Shown here piece after piece: positions 44,189 through 54,032 of a stretch of DNA of 64,000 nt. The DNA is from an uncultured Alphaproteobacteria bacterium. Lineage in GTDB: Bacteria > Pseudomonadota > Alphaproteobacteria > UBA8366 > JADFVY01. The stretch covers positions 1 to 64,000 of the forward strand of contig CAMYKU010000001.1 in the NCBI GenBank assembly GCA_947259105.1, read 5' to 3'. Position 1 is the stretch's first letter; each line of letters starts with the position of its first letter. The notes under the pieces are model-generated. The model did not search any database. It saw only the letters and a list, made by a program, of their open reading frames with translations, and was not told the origin of the DNA. The position numbers were made by a program, and so were the translations under genes.

Positions 44189-45352
44189 ATGAGCGCGACG
44201 GCCGCCGGCCATCGCGGGCTTCTGGTCTGGTTCTCGCTGGGCCATATGGCGAACGACTGGGCGCCGAGCACGCTGTGGATCGTCGCCCCGGCGGTCGCCG
44301 TCGCGATGGACCTGTCGCCGGCCGAGGTCGGCCTGCTGATCACCATCGCCCATGTCGGCGCGGCGCTGGGCTACCTGCCCGCCGGCGTGCTGGCGGACCG
44401 GGTGGCGAATCGCGGGCGGTTGCTGTTTGGCACCTTCTGGTGGGTGGCCATCGGTTACCTCGCCGCCTCTTTCGCGCCGGGGTTCTGGACCCTGGCCCTG
44501 ATGCTGGCGATTGCCGGAATCGGCGACGCCGCCTGGCATCCGATCGCCACCGGCGTGCTGGCGCAGAGCATGCCGGGGCGGCGCGCCCATGCGCTGGGCA
44601 TCCATGCCATGACCGGCACCTTCGCCGAGGTGCTGGCGCCGCTCGGCATCGGCTTTCTGCTGGCCTGGTTCGACTGGCGGGTGGCCCTGCAGATCTCCAC
44701 CATTCCCGCGATCGTCATGGGCATCGCCTTCTTCCGCATCGCCGGCGCCGTCCCGCCATCCCCGCAACACGCGATTTCGCTGGCGGATTTGCGGGCGCTC
44801 TGGGGTATCTGGCGGGCGCCGCGCGGGCTGGGCGTGATCGGCCTGGTCAGCGTCTACAACATGTCGCTGCTGGCGGTCCTCGCCATGGCGCCGCTGTTCC
44901 TGCGGCAGGTGCACGGCCTGTCGCTGGCCGAGACCGGGGTCGTGTTTTCCGCGATGGTGCTGGCCGGCGCGATTTTCCAGCCGCTGGTCGGCCGCCTGTC
45001 CGACGCCATCGGCCGCAAACCGGTGTTTATCGCCGGCGCCGCGGCGGGGGCGCTGGCCTGTCTCGCGGCCGCCTGGAGCGCGACGCTGGCCGTGGCCGTG
45101 CTGGCCCTGATCGCCGCGGTGGCGGCGTTTTACGGCATCCGCTCCTCGGTGCTGGCCTCGGTGGTCGAGTTCGGCGAGCAACGCGAGGCGACGACGCTCG
45201 GCCTTGCCTTCATGCTGCTGGACGGGGTCGGCGCGCTGGGCGCCGCGCTGGCCGGCGCGGCGGGGAGCCTCGACCTGCACTACGCCTTCCTGCTGGCCGC
45301 CGGCCTCGCCGCCGTCGCGGCGATTGCCGCGGTGCCGATCATGCGGACATGA
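44189..45352 (+). CDS. MFS transporter
   Basis: SLGHMANDWAPSTLWIVAPAVAVAMDLSPAEVGLLITIAHVGAALGYLPAGVLADR; 12 TM. Confidence 0.9.
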   Translation: MSATAAGHRGLLVWFSLGHMANDWAPSTLWIVAPAVAVAMDLSPAEVGLLITIAHVGAALGYLPAGVLADRVANRGRLLFGTFWWVAIGYLAASFAPGFWTLALMLAIAGIGDAAWHPIATGVLAQSMPGRRAHALGIHAMTGTFAEVLAPLGIGFLLAWFDWRVALQISTIPAIVMGIAFFRIAGAVPPSPQHAISLADLRALWGIWRAPRGLGVIGLVSVYNMSLLAVLAMAPLFLRQVHGLSLAETGVVFSAMVLAGAIFQPLVGRLSDAIGRKPVFIAGAAAGALACLAAAWSATLAVAVLALIAAVAAFYGIRSSVLASVVEFGEQREATTLGLAFMLLDGVGALGAALAGAAGSLDLHYAFLLAAGLAAVAAIAAVPIMRT

Positions 45353-45394
45353 CGGTCCGGGTCACCCCTCCTTCATCGTCTGCGGCAGGGCGGT

Positions 45395-45529
45395 TAGCCC
45401 CTCTCCCTTGCTCGGCCAACCGGAGTAGCGCGTGACCGTCCATGGGGGGAGGGGTTGGGGAGGGGGCCGCTGAATTTTTTGTTATCCCACCCCCTCCCAA
45501 CCCTCCCCCGCCCAGGCGGGAGAGGGCTC
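45395..45529. repeat. Polypurine/polypyrimidine inverted repeat (CCCTCTCCC...GGGAGAGGG type)
   Basis: agcccctctccc ... gggagagggct outer; ggggaggggttggggaggggg / caccccctcccaaccctccccc inner. Confidence 0.88.
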
Positions 45530-45547
45530 AATAGGTGCAGGCTCTGC

Positions 45548-45901
45548 TCAATTGTCCTTCAGTTCCTCCAGCAGCGCCTTCACCTTGTCGCGCGACAGCT
45601 TGCGGATCCGCTGGGCGAGTTCGTTGGCGAATTCGGTGGCCTCGGGGCTGAGGCCCGAGGTGTCGACGGTGACGCGCGGATGCGACATCCGCGCGAGGCG
45701 CTGGAGTTCGTCGGCCTCGTCCCAGACGACGTTGAAGAACTGGCAGACCTGGTGCACCCGGGTGCGGCTGGGGCGGCCGCGGCGGCCGTGTTCGAGGGCC
45801 GAGAGATAGGCCGGCGAGACGTCGAGCGCCGCGGCCATCTGCTGCAGCGTCACGCCCCTCGCCGCGCGCAGCTCGCGCATCCGGCGGCCGAACGGGGTCA
45901 T
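45548..45901 (-). CDS. XRE-family helix-turn-helix regulator
   Basis: MRELRAARGVTLQQMAAALDVSPAYLSALEHGRRGRPS. Confidence 0.93.
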   Translation of the reverse strand: MTPFGRRMRELRAARGVTLQQMAAALDVSPAYLSALEHGRRGRPSRTRVHQVCQFFNVVWDEADELQRLARMSHPRVTVDTSGLSPEATEFANELAQRIRKLSRDKVKALLEELKDN

Positions 45902-46491
45902 CCCGCCGGCCCGGGTTTCGGCCGCCTGCGGCGCAGCAGCACGTAGAGCGCGCCTTCGCCGCCATCGTCGCGGCGGGCATGGCTGAAGGCCAGCACCTGT
46001 TCGCGCAGGGGCGATTCGTTGAGCCAGCGCGGCACCGCGGACTTCAGGACCCCGCCGCCCTCGCGGAACGAACCCTTGCCGGTGACCACGCGCACGCAGC
46101 GCCGCCCGGCGCCGGCCTGCCCGGAAACGAAGGCCTGCAGCGCACGGTGGGCCTCTTCCTGGGTGTGGCCGTGCAGGTCGATCTCGGCCTCGATGGCGAT
46201 CTGGCCGCGGCGCAGCCGGTCGACCGTGCGCTTGTCGACACCGGCGGCGCGGCCATGGGTCAGTTCGGGCGAGGGAGGAGGGGTTGGCGCCATGGCGCCA
46301 GCCGCGCGTATCGTTCCGGCCCCCGTTTTACGTGGGGTGGCCCTGGTTTTCCCTGGTTTCTTGCCGCTTTCTGCCGCCGAGTCGGGCTCGCCGCCCGGCG
46401 ATGGCGGTTTCCGCTTGGCGCGCTTCACGTCCTTGGTGACGGTCTTCCACAGCTCCGCCTCGTCGCGGCTCGGCCGGCGGCGTTCAGCCAT
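45898..46491 (-). CDS. Smr/MutS2-domain protein
   Basis: IDLHGHTQEEAHRALQAFV, RVVTGKGSFREGGGVLKSAVPRWLNE. Confidence 0.95.
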   Translation of the reverse strand: MAERRRPSRDEAELWKTVTKDVKRAKRKPPSPGGEPDSAAESGKKPGKTRATPRKTGAGTIRAAGAMAPTPPPSPELTHGRAAGVDKRTVDRLRRGQIAIEAEIDLHGHTQEEAHRALQAFVSGQAGAGRRCVRVVTGKGSFREGGGVLKSAVPRWLNESPLREQVLAFSHARRDDGGEGALYVLLRRRRPKPGPAG

Positions 46492-47185
46492 CGCTACCCT
46501 CCACCTCGCCGGGACCGTCCCCGACCAGCACGATATGCAGCCAGCGCGGCCCGTGCGCGCCGAGCTGCAGCGTCTGCTCGATATCGGCGCTGCGCGACGG
46601 GCCGGTGATGAAATTGACCGTCCGCGGCATGCGCCCGGTCGCCCGCAGGCGGTCCCAGCCGTCCTCATAGCACGCGACCATGTCCGCGGCGCGCACCACC
46701 ACGATATGGGCGTCGGGCAGGAAATTCAGGGTGGTCGGGGTTTCCGGGCCCGACACCAGCATCAGCGTGCCGGTCTCGGCGATCGCCGCAAAGGCGCCGG
46801 TCACCGCCACCGTGTCGCTGGCCTCGCCCTTGCCGTGCTCGATGTCCAGCAGCGGCGCTTCGTCCCAGGGATACGCGTCCAGCTTCGGGTCCGGCGCCAT
46901 GCGCAGCCGGGTTGGCAGGTTCTCGCCGCGCAGATAGTCGGCGACGGCGCCCGGCACGTCGGCCGCGCCGGACACAAGCGCGACGGTCGCATCGACGGCC
47001 TCGGCCTGTTCCACGAACAGGTCGAGCCGTCCGCGGCGGTCGCGCTGGCCGCGGGCGGGAATGGTGTTCCGGGCATGGCGGGCCAGCCGGTCCCCGACGG
47101 AAGCGGCCGCCGCGGCGGCGTTCGAGTCGCGTCCTGTCGCACGGCGCAGCGCGCCGAGCACCGCGTCGCGGGACTCCCTGGTCAT
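46484..47185 (-). CDS. lutC: LutC/YkgG family LUD protein
   Basis: AIAETGTLMLVSGPETPTTLNFLPDAHIVVV. Confidence 0.92.
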   Translation of the reverse strand: MTRESRDAVLGALRRATGRDSNAAAAAASVGDRLARHARNTIPARGQRDRRGRLDLFVEQAEAVDATVALVSGAADVPGAVADYLRGENLPTRLRMAPDPKLDAYPWDEAPLLDIEHGKGEASDTVAVTGAFAAIAETGTLMLVSGPETPTTLNFLPDAHIVVVRAADMVACYEDGWDRLRATGRMPRTVNFITGPSRSADIEQTLQLGAHGPRWLHIVLVGDGPGEVEGSDG

Positions 47186-48624
47186 ACCGGCTTCTCCCGG
47201 CGGCCGCCGGCGCGGTCCCAGAGGGACTGGAAGCTCGGCCCCTGGGGCGCCGGCAGGTCGCGCTGCGAGGTCCAGCCGCCGGCCATCGGCAGGCTGCGGA
47301 AGCGGCCGGAGCGGCGCCCGAGCCGGCCGAGCAGGCGCAACGGAACGGCGGTGGCGAGCCGGTAGAGGCGGGGCCTTTTGGCGAGGAACGCCCAGATGCG
47401 CAAGCCCCAGCGCTGCGTTGCCGGCGGAATCTTCTTCTCGAACTCCCGTTCGCGCAGATGCCGCATCAGCGCCGGCAGCGGGATCCGCATCGGGCAGACC
47501 GATTCGCAACGGCCGCAGAAGGTCGACGCGCTCGGCAGGTGATGCGCCTCCTCGACGCCGATCAGCGAGGGGCTGAGCACCGCGCCGATCGGCCCGGGAT
47601 AGACCCAGCCATAGGCATGTCCGCCGATCACCCCGAACACCGGGCAATGGTTCATGCAGGCGCCGCAGCGGATGCAGCGCAGGACGTCCTGCAACTCGGT
47701 GCCGACGAGATCGCTGCGCCCGTTGTCGAGCAGCACGACATGGAATTCGTGCGGCCCGTCGAGGTCCTCGCCGCGGCGCGGGCCGGTGGAAAAGGTCGTG
47801 TACGAGGTGAATTCCTGGCCCGTGGCCGAGCGCGCCAGCACCCGCAGGATGGTCGACGCGTCCTCCAGCGTCGGCACCACCTTCTCGAGACTCGCGACCA
47901 CGATATGGACCCGCGGCAGGGTCTGCGTGAGGTCGCCGTTTCCCTCATTGGTGACGATGACGGTGGCGCCGGTCTCGGCAATCAGGAAGTTGGCTCCGGT
48001 GATGCCGACATCGGCGGCGAGGAACCTGTCGCGCAACACCCCGCGCGCCTCTTCGAGAAGCTGGCGCGGCTGTTCCAGCAGACGGGCGGGATCGAGCGCG
48101 GTGTGATGTTTCCGGAAGGTCGCTGCGACCTCCGCCTTCGGCACGTGGAACGCCGGGGCGATGATGTGGCTCGGCGCCTCGTGGCGCAGCTGGATAATGT
48201 ATTCGCCAAGGTCGGTCTCGACCGGCTCGATGCCGTTCTCCTCGAGGAAGGCGTTGAGGCCGATTTCCTCGGAGATCATCGACTTGCCCTTGGTGACGGT
48301 CCGGGCCCCGGCGGCGCGGCAGATGGCAAGCACGGCCCCGCGCGCCTCGGCTGCGTCGCGCGCCCAGTGGACATGGCCGCCGCGTTCGGTCACGCGGGTC
48401 TCGAAGGCCTCGAGATAGAGGTCGAGATGGGCCAGCACGTGGTTCTTGATGTCGCGGGCCTCGTCGCGCAGGATCTCGAACTCCGGCAGCCTCGCGGCGG
48501 CCTCGCTGCGGCGGACGCGGAATCCGACTTTGGCCGAGGCGAGGCTGCGTTGCAGCGTCTCGTCGGCCAGCGCCGCCCGGGCATTTTCCGGGAAGCGGTG
48601 GCTGGTGGGGGCATCGGCGCTCAC
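47182..48624 (-). CDS. lutB: LutB/YkgF iron-sulfur protein (lactate utilisation)
   Basis: CIRCGACMNHCPVF and CGRCESVCPMRIPLP Fe-S motifs; GTG start. Confidence 0.95.
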   Translation of the reverse strand: MSADAPTSHRFPENARAALADETLQRSLASAKVGFRVRRSEAAARLPEFEILRDEARDIKNHVLAHLDLYLEAFETRVTERGGHVHWARDAAEARGAVLAICRAAGARTVTKGKSMISEEIGLNAFLEENGIEPVETDLGEYIIQLRHEAPSHIIAPAFHVPKAEVAATFRKHHTALDPARLLEQPRQLLEEARGVLRDRFLAADVGITGANFLIAETGATVIVTNEGNGDLTQTLPRVHIVVASLEKVVPTLEDASTILRVLARSATGQEFTSYTTFSTGPRRGEDLDGPHEFHVVLLDNGRSDLVGTELQDVLRCIRCGACMNHCPVFGVIGGHAYGWVYPGPIGAVLSPSLIGVEEAHHLPSASTFCGRCESVCPMRIPLPALMRHLREREFEKKIPPATQRWGLRIWAFLAKRPRLYRLATAVPLRLLGRLGRRSGRFRSLPMAGGWTSQRDLPAPQGPSFQSLWDRAGGRREKPV

Positions 48625-49391
48625 GATTCGCCCTCGCCGATCGGTGGCGCGGCGCCGGTTGCGCCGGCCAGGACTTCCGCGACATGCCGGACCCGGATCG
48701 CCGAGCCGCGGCGCTTCAGCCTGCCGGCCATGTTCATCAGGCAGCCGAGGTCGCCGGCCAGCAGCGTGTCGGCGCCCGAGGCCTCGATGTCGTCGGCCTT
48801 GTCGGACACCATGCGGCCCGAGATGTCCGGATACTTCACCGCGAACAGGCCGCCGAACCCGCAGCATTCCTCGGGCGCGCCGAGATCCTTCACCGTCAGC
48901 CCGGCGATGCCCCGCAGCAGCCTGCGCGGCTGCTCGCGCACGCCGAGCTCACGCAGGCCGGAGCAGGAATCGTGGTAAGCGGCAACGCCGTCATAGGCCG
49001 CGTCTACCGAATCAAGACCGCAAACGTCGGTGAGGAACGCGGTCAGCTCCCAGGTCCTGGCGGCGACCGCGGCGGCACGGTCCGCGTAATCAGGCTCATC
49101 GGCGACCAGCGCCGGCCAGTGCAGCCGGAGCATCGCGGCGCAGGAGCCGGAGGGGGCGACCACGTGGTCGAACGGCTCCAGCGCCGGCAGGGTGCGCCGC
49201 ACGATTGCCGCGGCATCCGCGCGATCGCCCGAATTGTAGGCCGGCTGGCCGCAACAGGTCTGGGACCGCGGTACGGTCACCGTGCAGCCGGCATCTTCGA
49301 GGAGCTTGGCCGCGGCGAACCCGACCGCCGGCCGGAACAGGTCCACGAGGCAGGTTACGAAAAGCGCCACGTTCGGGCGGGCATCGGTCAT
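48621..49391 (-). CDS. lutA: LutA/YkgE (Fe-S)-binding CCG-domain protein
   Basis: VALFVTCLVDLFRPAVGFAAAKLLEDAGCTVTVPRSQTCCGQPAYNSGD; LGAPEECCGFGG. Confidence 0.95.
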   Translation of the reverse strand: MTDARPNVALFVTCLVDLFRPAVGFAAAKLLEDAGCTVTVPRSQTCCGQPAYNSGDRADAAAIVRRTLPALEPFDHVVAPSGSCAAMLRLHWPALVADEPDYADRAAAVAARTWELTAFLTDVCGLDSVDAAYDGVAAYHDSCSGLRELGVREQPRRLLRGIAGLTVKDLGAPEECCGFGGLFAVKYPDISGRMVSDKADDIEASGADTLLAGDLGCLMNMAGRLKRRGSAIRVRHVAEVLAGATGAAPPIGEGES

Positions 49392-49459
49392 GCGGGTTCA
49401 TCCCAGACGGTTCCGCGCCCAAGATGGCGGCTGCCGGGGCGAAAGGCAACAGGGCGATG

Positions 49460-50713
49460 TCAGCTGGCAGCCAGGCGGTTGGCGAGTCGCCGCGGCAGCA
49501 GCAGATAGTATCGGCCGCGGTGCTTCATGCGCCCGGCGTATTCGAGGGCCGTATCCCCGGTGCCCCAGAAGAAATCGCCCCGCACCGGGCCCTTGATCGC
49601 GGCCCCGGTGTCCTGCGCGACAACGAGCCGCTGCAGCGGCGACTTGCCGGGACCGGGCTGCAGCGTGTCCAGCCACATCGGCAGGCCGAGCGGGACGTAC
49701 CGCGTATCGACGGCGAGGCTGCGCCCGGCGGTCAGGGCCACGCCCTGGGCCCCGACCGGCCCGTCGCCGGTTATCTCGTCGAAGAATATATAGCGCCGGT
49801 TCACCGCGAGCAGGTCGGCGGCCTCTGCGGGATTGCTCTCGATCCATCGCCGGATCCCCTGCCAGGAGGCCTCATGCGCTTCCAGTGCGCCGCGCCGGAT
49901 GAGTTCCCGGCCGATCGACCGGTACGCGTGGCCGTTGTTTCCGGCATACCCGATGCGCGTTGTCCGCCCGTCGCGCAGGCGCACGCGCCCGGAACCCTGG
50001 ACGTGCAGCATGAAGGCGTCGAGCGGGTCGTCGAGCCAGACCAGTTCCAGCCCGCGCCCGTCCAGCGCGCCCTGCTGTATCGCGCGCCGCGCATGATAGG
50101 GCTTCAGCCGACCCCCCTCGACGCGCCCGACCAGCGAGCGCCCCGCTAACTCGGGATCGAAATCACCGAGGTCCACCGCGATCTGGTCACGTGGCGTCCG
50201 GTAGACCGGCACGTTGTAATTGGCGTCGGCCTCGAGCGCGCCGCGCAGTTCGATTTCGTAGTAGCCGGTGAACAGCCCTTCGGACCTGTCGTTGTTGGCC
50301 ACCAGATAGGGACGGAACCAGCTTTCGAAGAATTGACGCGCCGCGCCGTTGTCGCCGGCGGGAAGCGCCAGCGCAACGGAACAGGCGGGCAGGACATCCG
50401 CTATGGTGCCACCCGGCATGTCCGGGCCGAGCGGGCGGTCTACCGGGACCGTCCGGAATCGTCCGCAGGAGCGCAGGAATGCAGGCAACGCCTCGGCATG
50501 CCGGTCGCCCGGCCATCCGGGAAGATTATCGAACGACGCCGGCGTCAGGACCGCCTGGTCGGGCGGGGGTGCGGTTGGGGGTTCTTCCGGTTCCGGCTCG
50601 CAAGCCACCGCCGCGAGGACACTGGCAAGGGCGAGAATTCGGCCTGCCCGACGGTGAAACGACCGCCCGGTCGCGGGCTTTACGGGTCCAGCTATCGCAG
50701 CGCGGCGGACCAT
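49460..50713 (-). CDS. mltA: Membrane-bound lytic murein transglycosylase A
   Basis: LFTGYYEIELRGAL, LVWLDDPLDAFMLHVQGSGRVRL, YAGNNGHAYRSIGRELI. Confidence 0.96.
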   Translation of the reverse strand: MVRRAAIAGPVKPATGRSFHRRAGRILALASVLAAVACEPEPEEPPTAPPPDQAVLTPASFDNLPGWPGDRHAEALPAFLRSCGRFRTVPVDRPLGPDMPGGTIADVLPACSVALALPAGDNGAARQFFESWFRPYLVANNDRSEGLFTGYYEIELRGALEADANYNVPVYRTPRDQIAVDLGDFDPELAGRSLVGRVEGGRLKPYHARRAIQQGALDGRGLELVWLDDPLDAFMLHVQGSGRVRLRDGRTTRIGYAGNNGHAYRSIGRELIRRGALEAHEASWQGIRRWIESNPAEAADLLAVNRRYIFFDEITGDGPVGAQGVALTAGRSLAVDTRYVPLGLPMWLDTLQPGPGKSPLQRLVVAQDTGAAIKGPVRGDFFWGTGDTALEYAGRMKHRGRYYLLLPRRLANRLAAS

Positions 50714-50720
50714 GCCGCCG

Positions 50721-51392
50721 TCAGTTGGAGCTGCCGGTGGCGATCAGCACCCAGTTGGGGTCTGACGAGCGCGTGTCGCGGCCGAATGTCCAGATATCGG
50801 TGACCTGCACGACATTGTTGGGGTCCCCGTCCACGATCTCGCCGTTCGCGTCCCGCGTGGCGTTGACCTGACCGGTCACGAACTTCACGGTGACGATGGC
50901 GTTGCGGTCCTGCAGTTCGGCGCTGATGATTTCTGCCTCGTCGATACCGACCAGGGTGGTTTCGAGCGTATGCCCCGCCTTTTCCCGCTCGCGGATCGCC
51001 GCCGCGAAATTCTCGTAGACCGGTCCGTCCAGCAGGGATTTCAGCACCTTGCCGTCACCCTTCGCGAAGGCCTCGACGACCATCTCGAAGGCACTGCGCG
51101 CGCCCTTGACGAACTCGCGCTCCCGGAACGACGGCTCCACCGACTTGATTTGCGCCAGGCCGGCCTCGAGCGGATCCATCGACTCGACGGTCTCGCCGGG
51201 CGAATCGGCGCGGTCGGGCATGGCGACGACATTGTCGCCCTTCGGCTCCTGTTTCTCCGAAATGCCGAACGGGTCCGTGCGGTGTTTCTGGTCGTCCTGC
51301 CGGCGGCCGAGCGCCGACCCAAGCCGATAGATCAGAAACAGCGCCAGAATGGCGAACAATATGATGTCAAAGAACTGAAAGCCGCCGCCCAT
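50721..51392 (-). CDS. Tim44-like domain protein
   Basis: FFDIILFAILALFLIYRLGSALGRR, ARSAFEMVVEAFAKGD, DIWTFGRDTRSSDPNWVL. Confidence 0.95.
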   Translation of the reverse strand: MGGGFQFFDIILFAILALFLIYRLGSALGRRQDDQKHRTDPFGISEKQEPKGDNVVAMPDRADSPGETVESMDPLEAGLAQIKSVEPSFREREFVKGARSAFEMVVEAFAKGDGKVLKSLLDGPVYENFAAAIREREKAGHTLETTLVGIDEAEIISAELQDRNAIVTVKFVTGQVNATRDANGEIVDGDPNNVVQVTDIWTFGRDTRSSDPNWVLIATGSSN

Positions 51393-51603
51393 AAACGAAT
51401 ACTCTCTCAAGAATTTTCGGTCGATGCCCTCGCATGCATGCGGTGCCGGACCGGTGCGGGTTGATCGAGGGCAATTTCGATCCTACATGCTGAACCTAAC
51501 ACATCTTGCGACCGACAGGTCCAGATCCGTGCGTCGGGGCAGGCCGAAGCCGGGCCGTGCCCGCTGATATCCTAGATAGGCTCTGGTTAAGAAAAGAACA
51601 AGC

Positions 51604-52110
51604 ATGCCTCTGTTGCTCATTCTTATTTTCGTCGGCGTGCCGATCCTGGAGATCGCCGTGTTTATCCAGGCCGGGGATATCTTCGGCCTGTGGCCGACGC
51701 TGGCCGCCGTTGTCGTGACGGCGGTGGTCGGCGCGGCGCTGTTGCGCGCCCAGGGCCTCGCGGCGCTCGGCCGCGCCCGCCGGCAACTGGACCGGGGCCA
51801 GATCCCGATCGCGGAGGTGATCACCGGTGTCTGCCTGCTCGTCGGGGGCGCATTGCTGCTGACGCCGGGATTTGTCACCGATACGGTGGGTTTTCTGCTG
51901 CTGATACCGCCGGTGCGCCAGTTCATTGGCCGGTGGGCCATGGGCGCGCTGGTCCGCAGTCCGAACAGCCGGGTCTGGGTCGATGGCGAGGAAATCGTGA
52001 CTCCACGCCACGATCCGGCGACGGCGCCAGACAACGTGATCGACGTCGAGTATACCGAGATTTCCGATCCGGACGACCCGGCAACACCCGGCGGACGGCC
52101 GCCCGAGTGA
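51604..52110 (+). CDS. fxsA: FxsA family membrane protein
   Basis: LILIFVGVPILEIAVFIQAGDIFGLWPTLAAVVVTAVVGAALLRAQG. Confidence 0.94.
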   Translation: MPLLLILIFVGVPILEIAVFIQAGDIFGLWPTLAAVVVTAVVGAALLRAQGLAALGRARRQLDRGQIPIAEVITGVCLLVGGALLLTPGFVTDTVGFLLLIPPVRQFIGRWAMGALVRSPNSRVWVDGEEIVTPRHDPATAPDNVIDVEYTEISDPDDPATPGGRPPE

Positions 52111-52184
52111 TCCCGCCGTGAAGGTTGTTTCGGGCGGCCAACCGTGCTAGCCACGCCCGGACCAAGCACTTCACGGAGCTTTCC

Positions 52185-52670
52185 ATGACCGACGAGACTG
52201 CGGCCGGCGCCGGCGCCGAGGCGCCACGCTTCAACATTGTCCACCAGTATATCAAGGACCTGTCATTCGAGGTGCCGGGCGCGCCGGAGGTCTTTGAGGG
52301 AAGTTCGGTCCCCGATGTCGCGGTCAATGTCGACGTGGCGGTAAATCCGGCCGGCGAGTCGAGATACGAGGTCGCGTTGCGGGTCGACGCGCGCGGTACC
52401 GTGGCCGACACGCCGCTGTTCATCGTCGAGCTGGTCTATGCCGGGTTGATCGAGATTTCGGGGCTGCCCCAGGACCAGCTGCAGCCGGCGCTTCTGATCG
52501 AAGGGCCGCGGCTGCTGTTCCCCTTCGCACGGAATATCGTCGCCGGCGTGACCCGCGACGGCGGGCTGCCGCCATTGATGGTCAGCCCGATCGATTTCGT
52601 CGCCCTGTTCCGCAGCCGGGTCGCCAAGCAAAAGGAAAAGGCCGGGGACGGGGGCGGGGACGCCGCATAG
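52185..52670 (+). CDS. secB: Protein-export chaperone SecB
   Basis: NIVHQYIKDLSFEVPGAPEVF, GLPPLMVSPIDFVALF. Confidence 0.97.
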   Translation: MTDETAAGAGAEAPRFNIVHQYIKDLSFEVPGAPEVFEGSSVPDVAVNVDVAVNPAGESRYEVALRVDARGTVADTPLFIVELVYAGLIEISGLPQDQLQPALLIEGPRLLFPFARNIVAGVTRDGGLPPLMVSPIDFVALFRSRVAKQKEKAGDGGGDAA

Positions 52671-52711
52671 AGCCCGTCCGGGTTGAGCGGTCTCGGTTTC
52701 GGCGATCCGCC

Positions 52712-53386
52712 CTAAACTTTCCAGATCGGGTCGGTCAGCCCCTCGATGAAGGCGGCGTGTGCGGTGCGCTCGGCTTCGCTGGCCGCGTGCGGGCGGGCGG
52801 TACGAACCGGTCGCTCCGCCGTGACGGACTCCCGCTGAACGCTCGCGGCCCCGGAAACGAGCCCGAAATCGTGTTGTCGGCCGCCGATCAGCTCGAGATA
52901 GACTTCCGCCAGCAATTCCGCGTCGAGCAGCGCACCGTGTTTCGTGCGCGCCGAATTGTCGATGCCGAAGCGCCGGCACAACGCGTCGAGGCTGGCCTGG
53001 GCGCCCGGAAACCTGGCCCGCGCCATCTGCACCGTATCGACCGTCCGGTCCATCGGGATCGGCGCCAGACCCAGTGTCTCGAGCTCCGAATTGATGAATC
53101 CCATGTCGAACGCGGCGTTGTGAATGACCAGCTTGGCATCGCCAAGGAACTCCTGGAAGTCGCCGGCGATCTCCGCGAAAACCGGGTGGTCCGCGAGAAA
53201 CGCCTCGCTCAGCCCGTGCACCTGGAAGGCGCCGTCCGGCATGTCGCGTTCGGGGTTGACATAACTGCGCCAGACCGTCCCGGTGGGAACGTGATTGTGG
53301 AGTTCGACACAGCCGATTTCGACGATGCGGTGCCCGTCGGCCGGATTGAAGCCCGTCGTCTCCGTATCGAGAGCAATTTCACGCAT
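52712..53386 (-). CDS. dnaQ: DNA polymerase III epsilon subunit
   Basis: REIALDTETTGFNPADGHRIVEIGCVEL, HNAAFDMGFIN. Confidence 0.97.
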   Translation of the reverse strand: MREIALDTETTGFNPADGHRIVEIGCVELHNHVPTGTVWRSYVNPERDMPDGAFQVHGLSEAFLADHPVFAEIAGDFQEFLGDAKLVIHNAAFDMGFINSELETLGLAPIPMDRTVDTVQMARARFPGAQASLDALCRRFGIDNSARTKHGALLDAELLAEVYLELIGGRQHDFGLVSGAASVQRESVTAERPVRTARPHAASEAERTAHAAFIEGLTDPIWKV

Positions 53387-54023
53387 AAGGGTTCCGTCTT
53401 TTTGCGAGTGCGGCGCCACGCCGCCGCCGGGGCGATTCGCTTCGCAGCAGTTTGACGATGCCGGCGAGCTGACGCAAGGTCTCGCGGCGCGACAGACCGG
53501 TCCACACGACGAAATCGGCGCGCCGGCGTTTTTCCCGGTCCGGCATTTGCCGCGCGCGGATCTCGGCAAGCCGCTGTTCGGTCATGCCGGGCCGCCTCAG
53601 GACGCGTTGCGCCTGCAGGAAGGCGGGCGCGCTAACCAGTATCGTGGCATCGCAGTCGCGCTCGCGTCCGGTCTCGAACAACAGCGGGATGTCCAGCACC
53701 GCCATCGGCGCCCGGCGCCGGGCACAGCGTCGGAGAAATTCATCCGAGTCCGCCCGGACCATGGGATGGACGATGACTTCAAGCCGCCGCAGGGCCTCCG
53801 GATCCCGGAACACCTGTCGGCCGAGCGCATCCCTGTCGACAGTGCCGTCTCGGACCGTGCCGGGGAAGGCCCGCCCGACCGCTGCGACGGCAGCCCCACC
53901 GTTGCCGAACAGCCGGTGCACCGCCGCATCGGCGTCATGCACGGGCAGTCCCATGCGGCTCAGGATACCCGCCGCCGTGGTCTTGCCCATCGCGATGGAG
54001 CCGGTCAGCCCGATGACGATCAT
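53379..54023 (-). CDS. coaE: Dephospho-CoA kinase
   Basis: VIGLTGSIAMGKTTAAGIL, PLLFETGRE. Confidence 0.96.
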   Translation of the reverse strand: MIVIGLTGSIAMGKTTAAGILSRMGLPVHDADAAVHRLFGNGGAAVAAVGRAFPGTVRDGTVDRDALGRQVFRDPEALRRLEVIVHPMVRADSDEFLRRCARRRAPMAVLDIPLLFETGRERDCDATILVSAPAFLQAQRVLRRPGMTEQRLAEIRARQMPDREKRRRADFVVWTGLSRRETLRQLAGIVKLLRSESPRRRRGAALAKRRNPYA

Positions 54024-54032
54024 CGCGGCCGC

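Noticed and set aside
46912-48978. 688-aa plus-strand ORF opposite lutC/lutB
   Set aside because: Shadow ORF; minus strand encodes classic Fe-S motifs of LutB.
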